From: CAVWSM01 sp963798505
Lineage (GTDB): Bacteria; Actinomycetota; Actinomycetes; Jiangellales; Jiangellaceae
Length of the DNA stretch: 64,000 nucleotides
Reading direction: 5' to 3'
Assembly (NCBI GenBank): GCA_963798505.1
Contig: CAWCTX010000009.1
Coordinates: forward strand, 372,001 to 436,000
Part shown: positions 9,130 to 17,988 of the stretch, one piece after another
Position numbering within the stretch: position 1 is the first letter of the stretch
How the letters are laid out: every line of letters begins with the position of its first letter
Made by a program: the position numbers and the translations under genes
Notes under the pieces: generated by a model
Told to the model about the DNA's origin: nothing
The model's database searches: none
The model's input: the letters and a program-made list of their open reading frames with translations, nothing else

Positions 9130-10126
9130 GTGACGCACATCGGGTGGCGGGCGGCGACCGAGCAGGCGCTGTACGGCTCCGACGGGTTCTACCGCCGCGA
9201 GGCGCCGGGCGGGCACTTCCGTACGTCAGTGCACGCGACGCCCGCCTTCGCGCATGCGCTCGCCCGGCTGGCCGATGACGTGGGTGCCCGGGTCGTGGTC
9301 GACGTCGGCGCTGGCCGCGGCGAGCTGCTCACTGCGTTGCACGACGCGCGCCCGCGCCTCGAGCTCATTGGCGTCGAGGTCGCGGCCCGACCGGAGAACC
9401 TGACGGCCGCGGTGGACTGGACCGATGCCATGCCGAGCGCCCTCGACGATGTGCTGGTCGTGGCCAACGAGTGGCTGGACAACATTCCCGTCGATGTCGC
9501 CGAACTCGACGACGACGGAGTCGTACGACTAGTTCTTGTCGACCCCGCGACCGGCGGCGAAACGCTGGGCGAAACCCGTTGGCGGTCGCGACGCGGACTG
9601 GCTGGCCACGTGGTGGCCGCTCGACAGCGGAGCGAGCCGGGCAGCCGCGCCGAGATCGGCTGGCCGCGTGACGACGCGTGGGCAGGGTTGGTGGCCGCAG
9701 TGCGCAGCGGGGCGCTGATTGCCGCCGACTATGCGCACGTTCGCGACGACCGTCCGCCGTTCGGCACGCTGGCGGGCTACCGCGGCGGTCAGCTCGTGCA
9801 ACCGGTGCCCGACGGCTCCTGCGACGTCACCAGCCACGTCGCGCTCGACGCGTGTGCAGAAGCAGGGGCGCGTGCCGAGGTGGACGACACGGTGCTCACG
9901 ACGCAGCGCCGCGCGCTCCGCGCGCTTGGCGTGTCCGGACGGCTGCCGCCGCGAGAGCTCGCGCTAGCGCAGCCGCGCGAGTATGCGGCCGCACTGCAGC
10001 ACGCCTCCAGAGGTCGGGGAACTGCTAGACGTCGGAGGTCTCGGCGGGTTCGGCTGGCTCGTCCAGAGCCGCGAGCGGCGCCTCGCCGGCCTGCTCACCG
10101 ACCTGCCTCGCTTCGGCGTTCGCTGA
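9130..10126 (+). CDS. MidA/NDUFAF7-like SAM-dependent methyltransferase (3' frameshift)
   Basis: This is an actinobacterial member of the class I methyltransferase family that includes NDUFAF7. Residues 58-70 (VVVDVGAGRGELL) form the SAM site; VVANEWLDNIPVDV matches the family post-I region, and SGALIAADYAH follows. The start is GTG 9130. Near 10011 a surplus A breaks the frame; continuing in the next frame gives the conserved ending GGLGGFGWLVQSRERRLAGL and stop TGA 10124-10126. With that correction the gene overlaps the 3' end of the convergent bPH2 gene by about 100 nt. Its substrate is unknown. Confidence 0.75.
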
Positions 10127-11425
10127 GGCCGGCGCCATCCACCGCTCCGGGGTGTCGAGCCGACGGGCGGTACGCGCCCGCGCCGCCTGCGCGTCGGCGA
10201 TGACCCTTGCCTCACCGGCGTCCCGGTGCAACGCCTTCGCGTTGACCGGACCCGGCGGTGAGTCGACGTGCACGCTGGCGAGCCCCAGCCATCGCTGAAC
10301 CGGGCCTTGCGTGACGCGCACGCTCTGCGTCTTGGCGTGCGGCACCACCGTGAGGATGCGGTGCAGCCAGCCCTGCCGGGTCACGAAGACCTTGTCGTCG
10401 AAGCCATAGGCCAGCGCTGAAGCGCCCTTCATGCGGAGGAACCGCGCCGGCCGCGGTGCCGACTGGAGTGGCACTGCGTCGATGTCGACGCCCGGCAGCA
10501 CGTCGGCCAGCACGCGGCGCGCCACCTCGTAGGGGGCCACCGGCAGCAGCGTCGACGAGCTGCGGTTCTGGATCGGGTCGTCCTTGCCATAGCCCGCCAC
10601 GTCGACGAACACGCGCACCCAACGACCGCGCCACAACCAAGGGCGCCGGATGGACACGCCCTGCACCCGCCCGGGCGGCACCGTCTGTGCGTGCGTGTCG
10701 AGCAGACCTTTGCGAATCCGTACGCCATCGGGCGACTCGGCCACGGTGAAACCGAAGCTGAGGACCAGCTGGCGGTAGAGCTCGCCGGCGAGGCCGAGCC
10801 ACAGCGGGAGCAGCGCACCGAAGACGACCCACTGGTTGGTGATCAACGAGGTCCCCAGCAGCAAGAACGAGGCGACGAACCCCAGGATGATCGGCCAGGT
10901 GAGGAAGGTCGACGCGAGCAACCGCGGGAACGGCACCTCGTGCAGCGGCCGCTCGGGCGCCTCCGGCGTGGCGGCGTCCAGACCCGCCGCGCGCGCGAGC
11001 AGCTCGGCTCGCAGCGCCGAGGCCTCGGTGGCGGACAGGTAGGCCAGAGGTGCCTCCGAGTCCGCCCCGCCGGCCACCTCCAGACGCAGCTCGCTGACCC
11101 CGAAGATGCGGGCGGCGAGCGGCCGTACGACATCGACCGCCTGCAGCCGCTCGAGGTGCACGCGACGCGACCGCCGGACGAGCACGCCCGAGTCGATCCG
11201 CAGGTCGCCGCCCTCGATGCCGTAGCGGGTAAACCACCACGACAGCAGGCCACCGAGCGCGCCGACCACCGCGACCGCGAACAGGATCGCGAGCAGCTCG
11301 GCGAACCGCACCTCGCGGATCGCGTTCTGGCTCGCGATGACCGCGCCGACCGCGAGCCACTTCCAGCCACGCAGCAGCGGCGTGATCGGGTGCAGCCGGC
11401 GGAACTGTGCGGGCAACGTGCTCAC
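10025..11425 (-). CDS. bPH2 (YdbT-like) membrane protein
   Basis: This 466-aa membrane protein belongs to the YdbT/DUF304 family of bacterial pleckstrin-homology domain proteins. It has hydrophobic segments near residues 22-65 and 175-220, each followed by a bPH2 beta domain (YGIEGGDLRIDSGVLVRRSRRV and FGFTVAESPDGVRIRKGLLD). A third PH-like block (YGFDDKVFVTRQGWLHRILTVVPHAKTQSV) precedes a charged, Pro/Ala-rich tail. It starts at GTG 11425, overlapping the preceding YdbS-like gene by 4 nt. The pair is common in Firmicutes and actinobacteria; its role is unproven. Confidence 0.85.
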   Translation of the reverse strand: MSTLPAQFRRLHPITPLLRGWKWLAVGAVIASQNAIREVRFAELLAILFAVAVVGALGGLLSWWFTRYGIEGGDLRIDSGVLVRRSRRVHLERLQAVDVVRPLAARIFGVSELRLEVAGGADSEAPLAYLSATEASALRAELLARAAGLDAATPEAPERPLHEVPFPRLLASTFLTWPIILGFVASFLLLGTSLITNQWVVFGALLPLWLGLAGELYRQLVLSFGFTVAESPDGVRIRKGLLDTHAQTVPPGRVQGVSIRRPWLWRGRWVRVFVDVAGYGKDDPIQNRSSSTLLPVAPYEVARRVLADVLPGVDIDAVPLQSAPRPARFLRMKGASALAYGFDDKVFVTRQGWLHRILTVVPHAKTQSVRVTQGPVQRWLGLASVHVDSPPGPVNAKALHRDAGEARVIADAQAARARTARRLDTPERWMAPASANAEARQVGEQAGEAPLAALDEPAEPAETSDV

Positions 11426-11922
11426 AGTCCGGCTGCCATGGCCTTGCCGCGCTCGGCCAGCCGGTCACGCAGCCTTGAGGCCTCGGTCGGGTCGAGCCCG
11501 GGGATCGTCGCGTCGCTCTCCGCGGAGGCCGTGTGCAACTGGACCGAGCAGACACCGGCCCAGCGCTCGAGCGGCCCAGCGCTCACGTCGACGAACTGCA
11601 TGCGGCCGTAGGGGACAACGACGAGCCGCTTGAAGAGCACACCGGACGTGATCAGCAGGTCCTCGTCCCGCTCCGCATAACCCCACGCCGCGACCTGGCG
11701 ACCAATCAGCCACCAGCCCCAGACGGCGGAGACCAGGCAGACGGCCAGGCCCAGCCCGGCGACCCAGCCCACGTCGAGAGCGACCGCAAGCACGACGCAG
11801 ATGGCGGCGACAACCGCGAGGGTCGCGAGGTGCACCCAGCGGCGGATGCGGGCCAGCGCCGGCTGGACGCGCTGCCACTCCTCGCCAGGCGGGGCGAACA
11901 CGGCATCGGCGGGAAGGCTCAC
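11422..11922 (-). CDS. bPH2 (YdbS-like) membrane protein
   Basis: This 166-aa protein is the smaller partner of the YdbS/YdbT pair. It has two membrane helices (about residues 30-75) and one C-terminal bPH2 domain containing DEDLLITSGVLFKRLVVVPYGRMQFVDV and the W-x-C core ERWAGVCSVQLHTAS. It starts at GTG 11922 with a TAGGCT box 6 nt upstream, so it is probably leaderless. The next gene in the operon is the larger bPH2 protein. Confidence 0.85.
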   Translation of the reverse strand: MSLPADAVFAPPGEEWQRVQPALARIRRWVHLATLAVVAAICVVLAVALDVGWVAGLGLAVCLVSAVWGWWLIGRQVAAWGYAERDEDLLITSGVLFKRLVVVPYGRMQFVDVSAGPLERWAGVCSVQLHTASAESDATIPGLDPTEASRLRDRLAERGKAMAAGL

Positions 11923-11928
11923 ACGCCA

Positions 11929-11934
11929 AGCCTA
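11929..11934 (-). promoter_or_regulatory. -10 box (TAGGCT) of leaderless bPH2 operon
   Basis: On the minus strand TAGGCT ends 6 nt before GTG 11922, with no Shine-Dalgarno between. The divergent nuoD start has a weaker box (CAGAGT, 11962-11967) 7 nt before its GTG. Confidence 0.45.
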
Positions 11935-11974
11935 TGCGCGGTCGACGCTGGGAGGAGATGGCAGAGTGGGCCCC

Positions 11975-13136
11975 GTGACCCAGACGACCGTGGGGATCGG
12001 TGCTGGTGCGGCCGAGCTCGCGACGACGGACATGGTGCTCAACATCGGTCCCCAGCACCCCTCGACCCACGGCGTCCTCCGCCTGCGGCTCACGATGGAC
12101 GGCGAGGTCATCCGGGACTGCGAGCCGATCATCGGCTACATGCACCGCGGCGCGGAGAAGCTTTTCGAGGTGCGCGACTACCGGCAGATCATCGTGCTGG
12201 CCAACCGGCACGACTGGCTGTCGGCGTTTGCCAACGAAGCTCGGCGTGGTGCTGGCGGTCGAGCGGATGCTCGGCATGGAGGTGCCGGTCCGGGCGGTGT
12301 GGGCGCGGACTCTGCTCGCCGAGCTCAACCGGGTGCTCAACCACATGATGTTCCTGGGGTCGTACCCGCTCGAGATGGGCGCCATCACGCCGATCTTCTA
12401 CTCGTTCCGCGAGCGGGAGGTGCTCCAGCACGTCATGGAGGAGCTGTCCGGCGGCCGGATGCACTACATGTTCAACCGGGTCGGCGGGCTCAAGGAGGAC
12501 ATGCCGGCCGGTTGGCTGGACCGGGCCGGGCAAGCCGTCGCCGACGTCCGCAAGCGGCTGCCCGAGCTGACCGAGTTCGTGCTCGGCAACGACATCTTCC
12601 GCGCCCGTACGGTCGGCGTCGGCAAGCTGTCCGTCGACATCGCCCAGGCCTACGGCGTCTCCGGGCCCATCGCCCGGGCGAGCGGCCTCGACTTCGACCT
12701 GCGCCGCGACGAGCCCTACCTCGCCTATCCGTCGCTGTTCGCGCCCGGCGGCCCAGGGCGGGTCGTGACCCGCTCCGACGGCGACTGCTACTCGCGGCTG
12801 AGCTGCCTCGCCGAGCAGATCGCGGTCTCCCTCGACATCGCCGACGCCTGCCTCGAGGAGCTGCAGGCGCTGCCCCGAGGGCCGATCAACCTCAAGCTGC
12901 CCAAGGTGGTGAAGGCTCCGGAGGGCCACACCTACGCGTGGACGGAGAACCCGCTCGGCATCAACGGCTACTACCTGGTGTCGCGTGGCGAGAAGACCCC
13001 GTGGCGGCTCAAGCTGCGGTCGGCCTCGTTCAACAACATCGCGGTGCTCCCGGAGATCGTCCGTGGTGCATTGCTGGCCGACCTGGTGGCGGTGCTCGGG
13101 TCGATGTTCTTCGTCGTGGGCGATGTGGACAAGTGA
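11975..13136 (+). CDS. nuoD: stand-alone NADH-quinone oxidoreductase subunit D-like protein (one frameshift)
   Basis: NuoD is the 49-kDa subunit of complex I that lines the quinone site. Family motifs run the whole length: NIGPQHPSTHGVLR, CEPIIGYMHRGAEKLFE, QIIVLANRHDWLSAFANE, then LGVVLAVERMLGMEVP, LLAELNRVLNHMMFLG, GGRMHYMFNRVGGL, and the ending DLVAVLGSMFFVVGDVDK. A surplus A near 12236 (AACGAAGCTC for AACGAGCTC) shifts the frame. No other nuo gene is nearby, so this is either a second NuoD copy or a free-standing complex I-like or hydrogenase-like large subunit. GTG 11975 is the likely start. Confidence 0.82.
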
Positions 13137-13225
13137 GCACTTTTCTTGCATCTTGACGAGTCGGCATGTAACCCTCGGTAGCCAGCCCGCTGACAGGGGT
13201 AGCCGAAGGTTCAGGAGTCAAGATC

Positions 13226-13525
13226 GTGAGTCAGAACGTCAAGGTCACGTACCAGGACATGGAGGACGCGGCCAAGCGGCTGCGCGACGGTCAGGCCGAC
13301 ATCGAGAACAAGCTCAGCGAGCTGAAGAAGCTCATCGACGGCCTCGTGAACGGCGGCTACGTCACCGACGCCTCGTCGCGGGCATTCGACTCGTCGTACT
13401 CCGAGTTCAACGATGGTGCCAACAAGACCATCCAGGGCCTCGACGGCATGGGCGAGTACCTCGTTCAGGCGGCCAAGACGTTCCGCGAGGCCGACGAGCA
13501 GCTCGCGCAGGCGCTCAACAAGTAA
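13226..13525 (+). CDS. WXG100-family protein 1
   Basis: This 99-aa helical-hairpin protein has the size and pattern of EsxA/EsxB, the small dimeric substrates of type VII secretion. The turn reads NGGYVTDASSRAF, so the usual Trp-x-Gly is replaced. The C-terminal FREADEQLAQAL holds an aromatic-xxx-Asp signal like the YxxxD/E export motif. It starts at GTG 13226 with AGGAG at 13213-13217. A strong hairpin separates it from the next WXG100 gene, its probable partner. Confidence 0.85.
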   Translation: MSQNVKVTYQDMEDAAKRLRDGQADIENKLSELKKLIDGLVNGGYVTDASSRAFDSSYSEFNDGANKTIQGLDGMGEYLVQAAKTFREADEQLAQALNK

Positions 13526-13537
13526 CCCGCACGTCCT

Positions 13538-13580
13538 GACACGCCCGGTGCCCGCGGACCACCGCGGAACCGGGCGTGTC
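13538..13580. terminator. hairpin between the two WXG100 genes
   Basis: A perfect 12-bp inverted repeat (GACACGCCCGGT at 13538-13549, its complement at 13569-13580) encloses a further CCGCGG-type pairing. No T-run follows, so it may be a partial terminator or an mRNA stabiliser that raises expression of the first WXG100 gene over the downstream genes. Confidence 0.55.
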
Positions 13581-13602
13581 GGGTGACGGCAGGAGGACCT
13601 CC

Positions 13603-13911
13603 ATGCCCGACCGCCTCGAGGTCGACCTCGATGGGCTCGAGGCGTTCGCCGCCAACCTGGAGAGCATCAGGGCGCGGCTGGACGCCACGCGGGACTTCGT
13701 CCGCGGCTTCGAGGACGACCTGGGATCAGGCAAGGTGGCCGACGCCATGGACCACTTCGAGGGTCACTGGTCCGACGGCCGCAAGAAGATCGACGCCAAT
13801 GCCGGCACGCTCGCGAGCATGGCCAGCGAGTCGGTCAAGGCCTACCGGCAGGCCGACGACCAGCTCCGTGCCTCGCTGGAGGAGTCGATGAACAGCGGCG
13901 GCGGACAGTGA
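13603..13911 (+). CDS. WXG100-family protein 2
   Basis: This 102-aa protein is a helical hairpin with the turn FEGHWSDGRKKI, carrying the Trp of the WXG motif, and a C-terminal helix with YRQADDQLRASL (tyrosine-xxx-Asp export signal). ATG 13603 follows AGGAGGA at 13591-13597. It likely pairs with WXG100 protein 1. Its stop overlaps the start of the next gene, the first of a run of start-stop overlaps through 16755. Confidence 0.87.
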   Translation: MPDRLEVDLDGLEAFAANLESIRARLDATRDFVRGFEDDLGSGKVADAMDHFEGHWSDGRKKIDANAGTLASMASESVKAYRQADDQLRASLEESMNSGGGQ

Positions 13912-14564
13912 GCGGACCCGCAATGGGCTCGGGCCCAGCAGTCGGGTTCGCCCTGTCCGTGCCGGACAGCTGGTTCGAGGTCGACGTCAAGCCGGCCACC
14001 CGGGACGACGCGCTGCGCGCCCTCGTCGAGCAGCGTGTCCGCGAGGTCCCACAGCTGTGGGAACAGCGCGCGGCGATCACCCGGATCCTGCGCCAGCAGG
14101 CTCGCCGGGCCTGGGATGCCGGCGCGGTCTACTGCGCATCGATGATCGAGCCCACCGAGGCCGGCCCGGTCACGGCGAGCGTCACCGTGTCGCTCGTGCG
14201 CGGCCCGCTCGACGCCCGCTCCGACGATCCCGACCGGCTGGCCCCGCTCGTGGCGCGGCTGACCCCCAAGGACGCCCGTCACGACGACGACACCTGGACC
14301 GAGGTGACGACCGTCGACATTCCCGCGGTCGGCCCTTGCGCCCGGTCCCACGGCGTCGAGGACGTCGAGCTCCCCGACGACGCCGGCTGGGTCCGGGTGG
14401 TCCAGATGCAGACCTTCGCTCCCGTCCCAGACGCCAGCACGGTGGTCATCGTGTCGTGCAGCAGCCCGGTGCTGCCGCTGGCCGAGGGCTTGCTCGACAT
14501 GTTCGACGCGATCACCGGCACGCTGCGGCTCGTCACCGCCACGACGACGGGAGTCGGGTCATGA
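13908..14564 (+). CDS. uncharacterised type VII locus protein
   Basis: This 218-aa soluble protein has no signal peptide or membrane helix. The start VGFALSVPDSWFEVDV and later beta-rich segments (WVRVVQMQTFAPVPDASTVVIVS) suggest a PsbP/Mog1-like alpha-beta sandwich, a fold seen in several type VII accessory proteins; this is a weak structural inference. It starts at GTG 13908 overlapping the WXG100 stop, and its own TGA overlaps the ATG of the large WXG-headed protein, so it is likely translated with its neighbours and may be a chaperone or adaptor. Confidence 0.6.
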   Translation: MSGPAMGSGPAVGFALSVPDSWFEVDVKPATRDDALRALVEQRVREVPQLWEQRAAITRILRQQARRAWDAGAVYCASMIEPTEAGPVTASVTVSLVRGPLDARSDDPDRLAPLVARLTPKDARHDDDTWTEVTTVDIPAVGPCARSHGVEDVELPDDAGWVRVVQMQTFAPVPDASTVVIVSCSSPVLPLAEGLLDMFDAITGTLRLVTATTTGVGS

Positions 14565-16378
14565 GCCGGCCGCACGACTGGTGGGTCCTCGACCTGGACC
14601 GCGACCCCACGCCCGGGGACCCGTGGCGGGTGCGGGAGATGGCTCGCGCGATCGACACCCTCGGCGACGACGCCGCCAGCGCGGAGCGCGACGTGCGCTC
14701 GGTGGCCGGCGACCAGGCCGTGCTGTCCTGGATCGGCGCGGCCGGTGACGTGTTCCGTGACGCTATCGGCGAGCTGCCCGCCCAGCTGCACAAGCTGGCC
14801 GACTCCTACCACCAGTGCTCCGACGCGCTGACCGGCTGGGCCGGCGACCTGACCACCGCACAGGACCAGGCCGACCGGGCTCTCGCCGACGGCCGCGCCG
14901 CCCGCGACCAGCTGGCCGCCGCGCAGTCGAGCCTCGCCAGTGCCGAGTCCGCCCTCGGGCTGTCCGCCAGCAGCGTCGACCGGCTCAACCAGGCGGCCGC
15001 CGACGCTCCCGCCCAGCACGCCGAGCCGCCGGACGAGGCCGCGGTCCGTGCCGCGGTCCGCAACCACGCCGCCGCACAGCAGCGGGTGGCCGGCGCCGAG
15101 GCCGCCCTCGGCGATGCGAACGAGGCACTCGACCTGGCCAAGCGCATGGCCGCAGAGGCCGCAGCGCTGCGAGACGAGTCGGCCGACCGTGCCGATGAGC
15201 GCATCCGCGACGCCGCCGACGCCGGTATCCCGCCCAACTCGTTCTGGGAGGACCTCGGCAACCTCGCCGCGCAGGTCTGGGACGCCGTGGTCTCGATCGC
15301 CAAGGTCGTCGTCGCGGTCCTCGGCATCGTCGTGCTCATCATCGGCGGGCCACTTGCCTGGGTGGTGTTCGCCGCAGCCCTCATCGTGCTCGCCGACACC
15401 ATCATGAAATACATGCAAGGCAAGGCGTCCCTGTGGGCCGTCGCCTTCGCCGCGCTCGACTGCATCCCCGGCACCAGGGGCCTCACGACCCTCGGGGCGC
15501 TGTCCGACGCGTTCCGTGCGGGGGGACTGCTCGGTGCCGGCGCCCACGTCCTTGGCTCCGCGCGCACGGCCCTGACGGGGTTCACGCGCATGGCGCAGCG
15601 GTTCCGGCAAGGCGCGCTGCCCGCTCTCGACGCCATGTGGTCGACACTGCCCGACGCGTTCCGCGCCGCGGGCGACGCGCCGTGGACCCAGTCGGTGAGC
15701 GCCTTCGTCCGCACGATGGGCGACGCACGGTCCGGCGCGGTCAACTCGGCCTGGGCCGCGCACGTCGCCGACGTGGGCGCGACCAACCCTGCTCGGGCCG
15801 CCGAGCTCTGGCAGGGCTACGGCCCCTACTCGGGCGTCGACGCATGGGGCAACGACACCCTCGCCTCGGGCACGGGCATCGAAGCCGGCTGGCCGGGCAC
15901 GAGCGGCTTCGCCGTGCCCGAAGGCACCGCCGCCGCCTACGGCAACGACGCCTCGTCGATGTGGGAGGCGACACAGGTGGCGCCAAGCGCCACCTATGGC
16001 GACCGCACTCAGGTCGTGACGTTCGAGACTGCGTCCGACATTCCCGCAGCAACGTCGCACACGAGCGCCAACCCGCAGTACGGCGCCGGCGGCGCCACGC
16101 AGCACTACGTGCCCGACTTCAACAACCGGGTCGTCGCCGGCGAGATCAACGCCATCGACGGTGCCGGCAACTCGCTGCCGGCGAGCCTCAACGACCGGGG
16201 ACAGCTCGTCGTCGACTGGCCGGACGGCTCGGTCATCCGACTGGAGCCCTCGACCCGGGTCGACCGCGGCATCCCCACCGACAGCCAGGTCGCCGGCTCC
16301 GGTCCGCGGCTGCACCAGACTGCGGCGGGCGTGGTCACCGTCCCGTGGGACTTCGAGCAGGCGGGGTCTGGCCGATGA
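14561..16378 (+). CDS. large WXG-headed probable type VII secretion substrate
   Basis: This is a 605-aa protein. Residues 1-110 resemble a WXG100 unit with SWIGAAGDVFRD at its turn. Residues about 110-225 are Ala/Asp/Glu-rich coiled coil. Residues about 250-295 are strongly hydrophobic and could cross or perturb membranes. Residues about 300-430 are another helical region, and the C-terminal 170 residues are Gly/Asn/Asp-rich with PQYGAGGATQHYVPDFNN. The architecture matches polymorphic-toxin-like T7SS effectors (N-terminal export domain, variable C-terminal domain). No known toxin active site was recognised. Overlapping downstream genes may encode its partner or immunity protein. Confidence 0.7.
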   Translation: MSRPHDWWVLDLDRDPTPGDPWRVREMARAIDTLGDDAASAERDVRSVAGDQAVLSWIGAAGDVFRDAIGELPAQLHKLADSYHQCSDALTGWAGDLTTAQDQADRALADGRAARDQLAAAQSSLASAESALGLSASSVDRLNQAAADAPAQHAEPPDEAAVRAAVRNHAAAQQRVAGAEAALGDANEALDLAKRMAAEAAALRDESADRADERIRDAADAGIPPNSFWEDLGNLAAQVWDAVVSIAKVVVAVLGIVVLIIGGPLAWVVFAAALIVLADTIMKYMQGKASLWAVAFAALDCIPGTRGLTTLGALSDAFRAGGLLGAGAHVLGSARTALTGFTRMAQRFRQGALPALDAMWSTLPDAFRAAGDAPWTQSVSAFVRTMGDARSGAVNSAWAAHVADVGATNPARAAELWQGYGPYSGVDAWGNDTLASGTGIEAGWPGTSGFAVPEGTAAAYGNDASSMWEATQVAPSATYGDRTQVVTFETASDIPAATSHTSANPQYGAGGATQHYVPDFNNRVVAGEINAIDGAGNSLPASLNDRGQLVVDWPDGSVIRLEPSTRVDRGIPTDSQVAGSGPRLHQTAAGVVTVPWDFEQAGSGR

Positions 16379-16755
16379 GCCCAGCAGGTGCGACGTCGCC
16401 GACTCATCTCGACCCCATCGTGGCCAGCGAGCGCGACCGCGGAAACGTCGTCCGTAAGAGCTGGTCGCTCGAGACCGGGCCGCACGGCGGCCTCTACACG
16501 CTGGAGCTCGTCTACCCCATCGACCTCGAAGCAGTACGGGCCGAGTTCGAGCTGCCCGACTACATCACGGTTCGCGAGCTGCCCAACGGCGTCACCTCGC
16601 TGCTCGACCAGCGCGACGGCACGGGCATCTCGGGCGGGCCGAAGAAGCGGGACCGGCGGGCCAGCCGCAGGCGCGACGAGTGGTGGGCCGCTTGGCGGGC
16701 CCAACCGCGCGCACGCACCCCCATCCGCAACCCCTCCCACCGAGAGTCGACATGA
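16375..16755 (+). CDS. small protein translationally coupled to the T7SS substrate
   Basis: This 126-aa protein starts at ATG 16375, overlapping the substrate gene stop by 4 nt. The N-terminal 90 residues (LYTLELVYPIDLEAVRAEF, YITVRELPNGVTSLLDQ) look like a small alpha-beta domain. The tail is very basic and Trp/Arg-rich. It has no signal peptide. Its position makes it a candidate immunity protein or dedicated chaperone for the upstream protein, but it matches no family I recognise. Confidence 0.6.
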   Translation: MSPAGATSPTHLDPIVASERDRGNVVRKSWSLETGPHGGLYTLELVYPIDLEAVRAEFELPDYITVRELPNGVTSLLDQRDGTGISGGPKKRDRRASRRRDEWWAAWRAQPRARTPIRNPSHREST

Positions 16756-17428
16756 CCGGGTCCGAGACACCGCCGCCGCTGTTCGCGTCAAAGTGGCAGT
16801 TCCTGGACGCCGTCGTGCTGTTCGCGGTGCGCGACACCCCGCAGGGCGAGTCGCCGATGGTCGTGGCCGGAGAGGGCGGGGACTTTGCGATGGCATGGGT
16901 CGACCAGGCCCGGGCCGCGACGATGCTGCCGGAGGGTTCGCGGCTGGTGCAGGCACCGGTGGCCAAGCTCCTCGAGGTGTTGCCGTCGCTCACCGGCCTG
17001 CTCGTGGAGCCGGGCAGCCCGCAGGCCTTGGTCGTCTCCCCCGAATACCGCGAGCAGCTGAGGCCGCTCGCGGTGCCGTTTCCCCCGGGGCTCGTACGCA
17101 GTTCGGCGACGCCCCGGCGACGACCACGTCGCTCGGTGACGCGCTGGTCGAGCAGGCGAGCGGCGTCGGGCGGCTACGCCGGCTGTGGGTCTGCCGCTAC
17201 CAGGTCGAGGACGCCCGCGAAAAGCTCCTCGTCGTCTACGACGTCGGTGACGGCATCGACGCTGTGCAGGCCTCCCGGGGCGCCGCGGACGCGCTGCACG
17301 GCGTGGTCGTGCGGCAGGCGCCCGCGCATCCCGTACAGATCGTGGCGCTCAGCGACGTGCCCGAGCCGACCCAGCGATGGCTGCTCGACACCCTGCGGCC
17401 CGTCTACGAGCGTTTGGCAGGCACATAG
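16752..17428 (+). CDS. SseB-like protein (one apparent frameshift)
   Basis: The start WQFLDAVVLFAVRDTPQGESPMVV and the following segment with AMAWVDQARAATML and LVVSPEYREQLRPL resemble the SseB N-terminal domain, found in actinobacterial proteins of unknown role near secretion loci. The second half (LWVCRYQVEDAREKLLVVYDV, APAHPVQIVALSDV) is in another frame after a shift near 17090. ATG 16752 overlaps the preceding gene. Corrected length is about 225 aa. It is likely cytoplasmic. Confidence 0.65.
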
Positions 17429-17438
17429 GGCCGATGGG

Positions 17439-17444
17439 TAGAAT
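17439..17444 (+). promoter_or_regulatory. -10 box (TAGAAT) of leaderless lipoprotein gene
   Basis: TAGAAT ends 7 nt before ATG 17452, the spacing of leaderless actinobacterial transcripts. It favours 17452 over the in-frame ATG at 17434, which overlaps this box. Confidence 0.5.
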
Positions 17445-17451
17445 CCCGCTC

Positions 17452-17988
17452 ATGTCCGTGCAAGTCCGGCGCGTCCGAGTCGTCCTCGCCGCGGCCCTGA
17501 TCGCAGGCCTGGCGGCCTGCGGCGGGAGCCCCGACGAGCCGACCGGCCTGGGCACCGCCAGTTCGCCCGCGGCCACCGCGACCGTATCCGACGACGAGGC
17601 TGCCGTCGAGGCCGCCTACCGGGCCTACTGGGATGTGCTCGTCACCGCGCACAACACGCCGTCGACCGACCGGGCGCCGTTCGAGGCGGTCGCCGTCGAC
17701 ACGGTGATCGAGATGGACATCAACAACGTGCAGGGCAACATCGACAACGGGACGCGTCGCTCCGGTCAGCCCACTTTCGGGGACCTCGACATCCAGGTCG
17801 AAGGCGACTCGGCACTGGTCGACGCCTGCGTCGACCAGAACTCGTGGGAGATCCAGGTCCCCCCGGGCCTGCCTTCGCCCACGCCCCAGGCAACACCCTT
17901 CGCGATCTCGATCGAGCTTCAGCGCACCGACGGCGGTTGGCTGGTGGCCCGCTGGGTGCCCCAGGAGGAGGTCACGTTCACGTGCTGA
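17452..17988 (+). CDS. small secreted lipoprotein
   Basis: This 178-aa protein has an n-region VRRVRVV, a hydrophobic core and the lipobox LAAC, so Cys23 is the predicted lipidated residue. The mature part has a low-complexity Ser/Ala/Thr linker and then a compact domain containing AAVEAAYRAYWDVLVTAH, the pattern of small NTF2-like lipoproteins of actinobacteria. It follows the SseB-like gene, and its stop lies within the start region of the next secreted protein. Probably surface-anchored; function unknown. Confidence 0.72.
   Translation: MSVQVRRVRVVLAAALIAGLAACGGSPDEPTGLGTASSPAATATVSDDEAAVEAAYRAYWDVLVTAHNTPSTDRAPFEAVAVDTVIEMDINNVQGNIDNGTRRSGQPTFGDLDIQVEGDSALVDACVDQNSWEIQVPPGLPSPTPQATPFAISIELQRTDGGWLVARWVPQEEVTFTC

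Noticed and set aside
6543..10011. Programmed ribosomal frameshifting in nadB, panC and the methyltransferase
   Set aside because: No slippery heptamer with a downstream pseudoknot at the sites, and the same pattern occurs in many unrelated genes.
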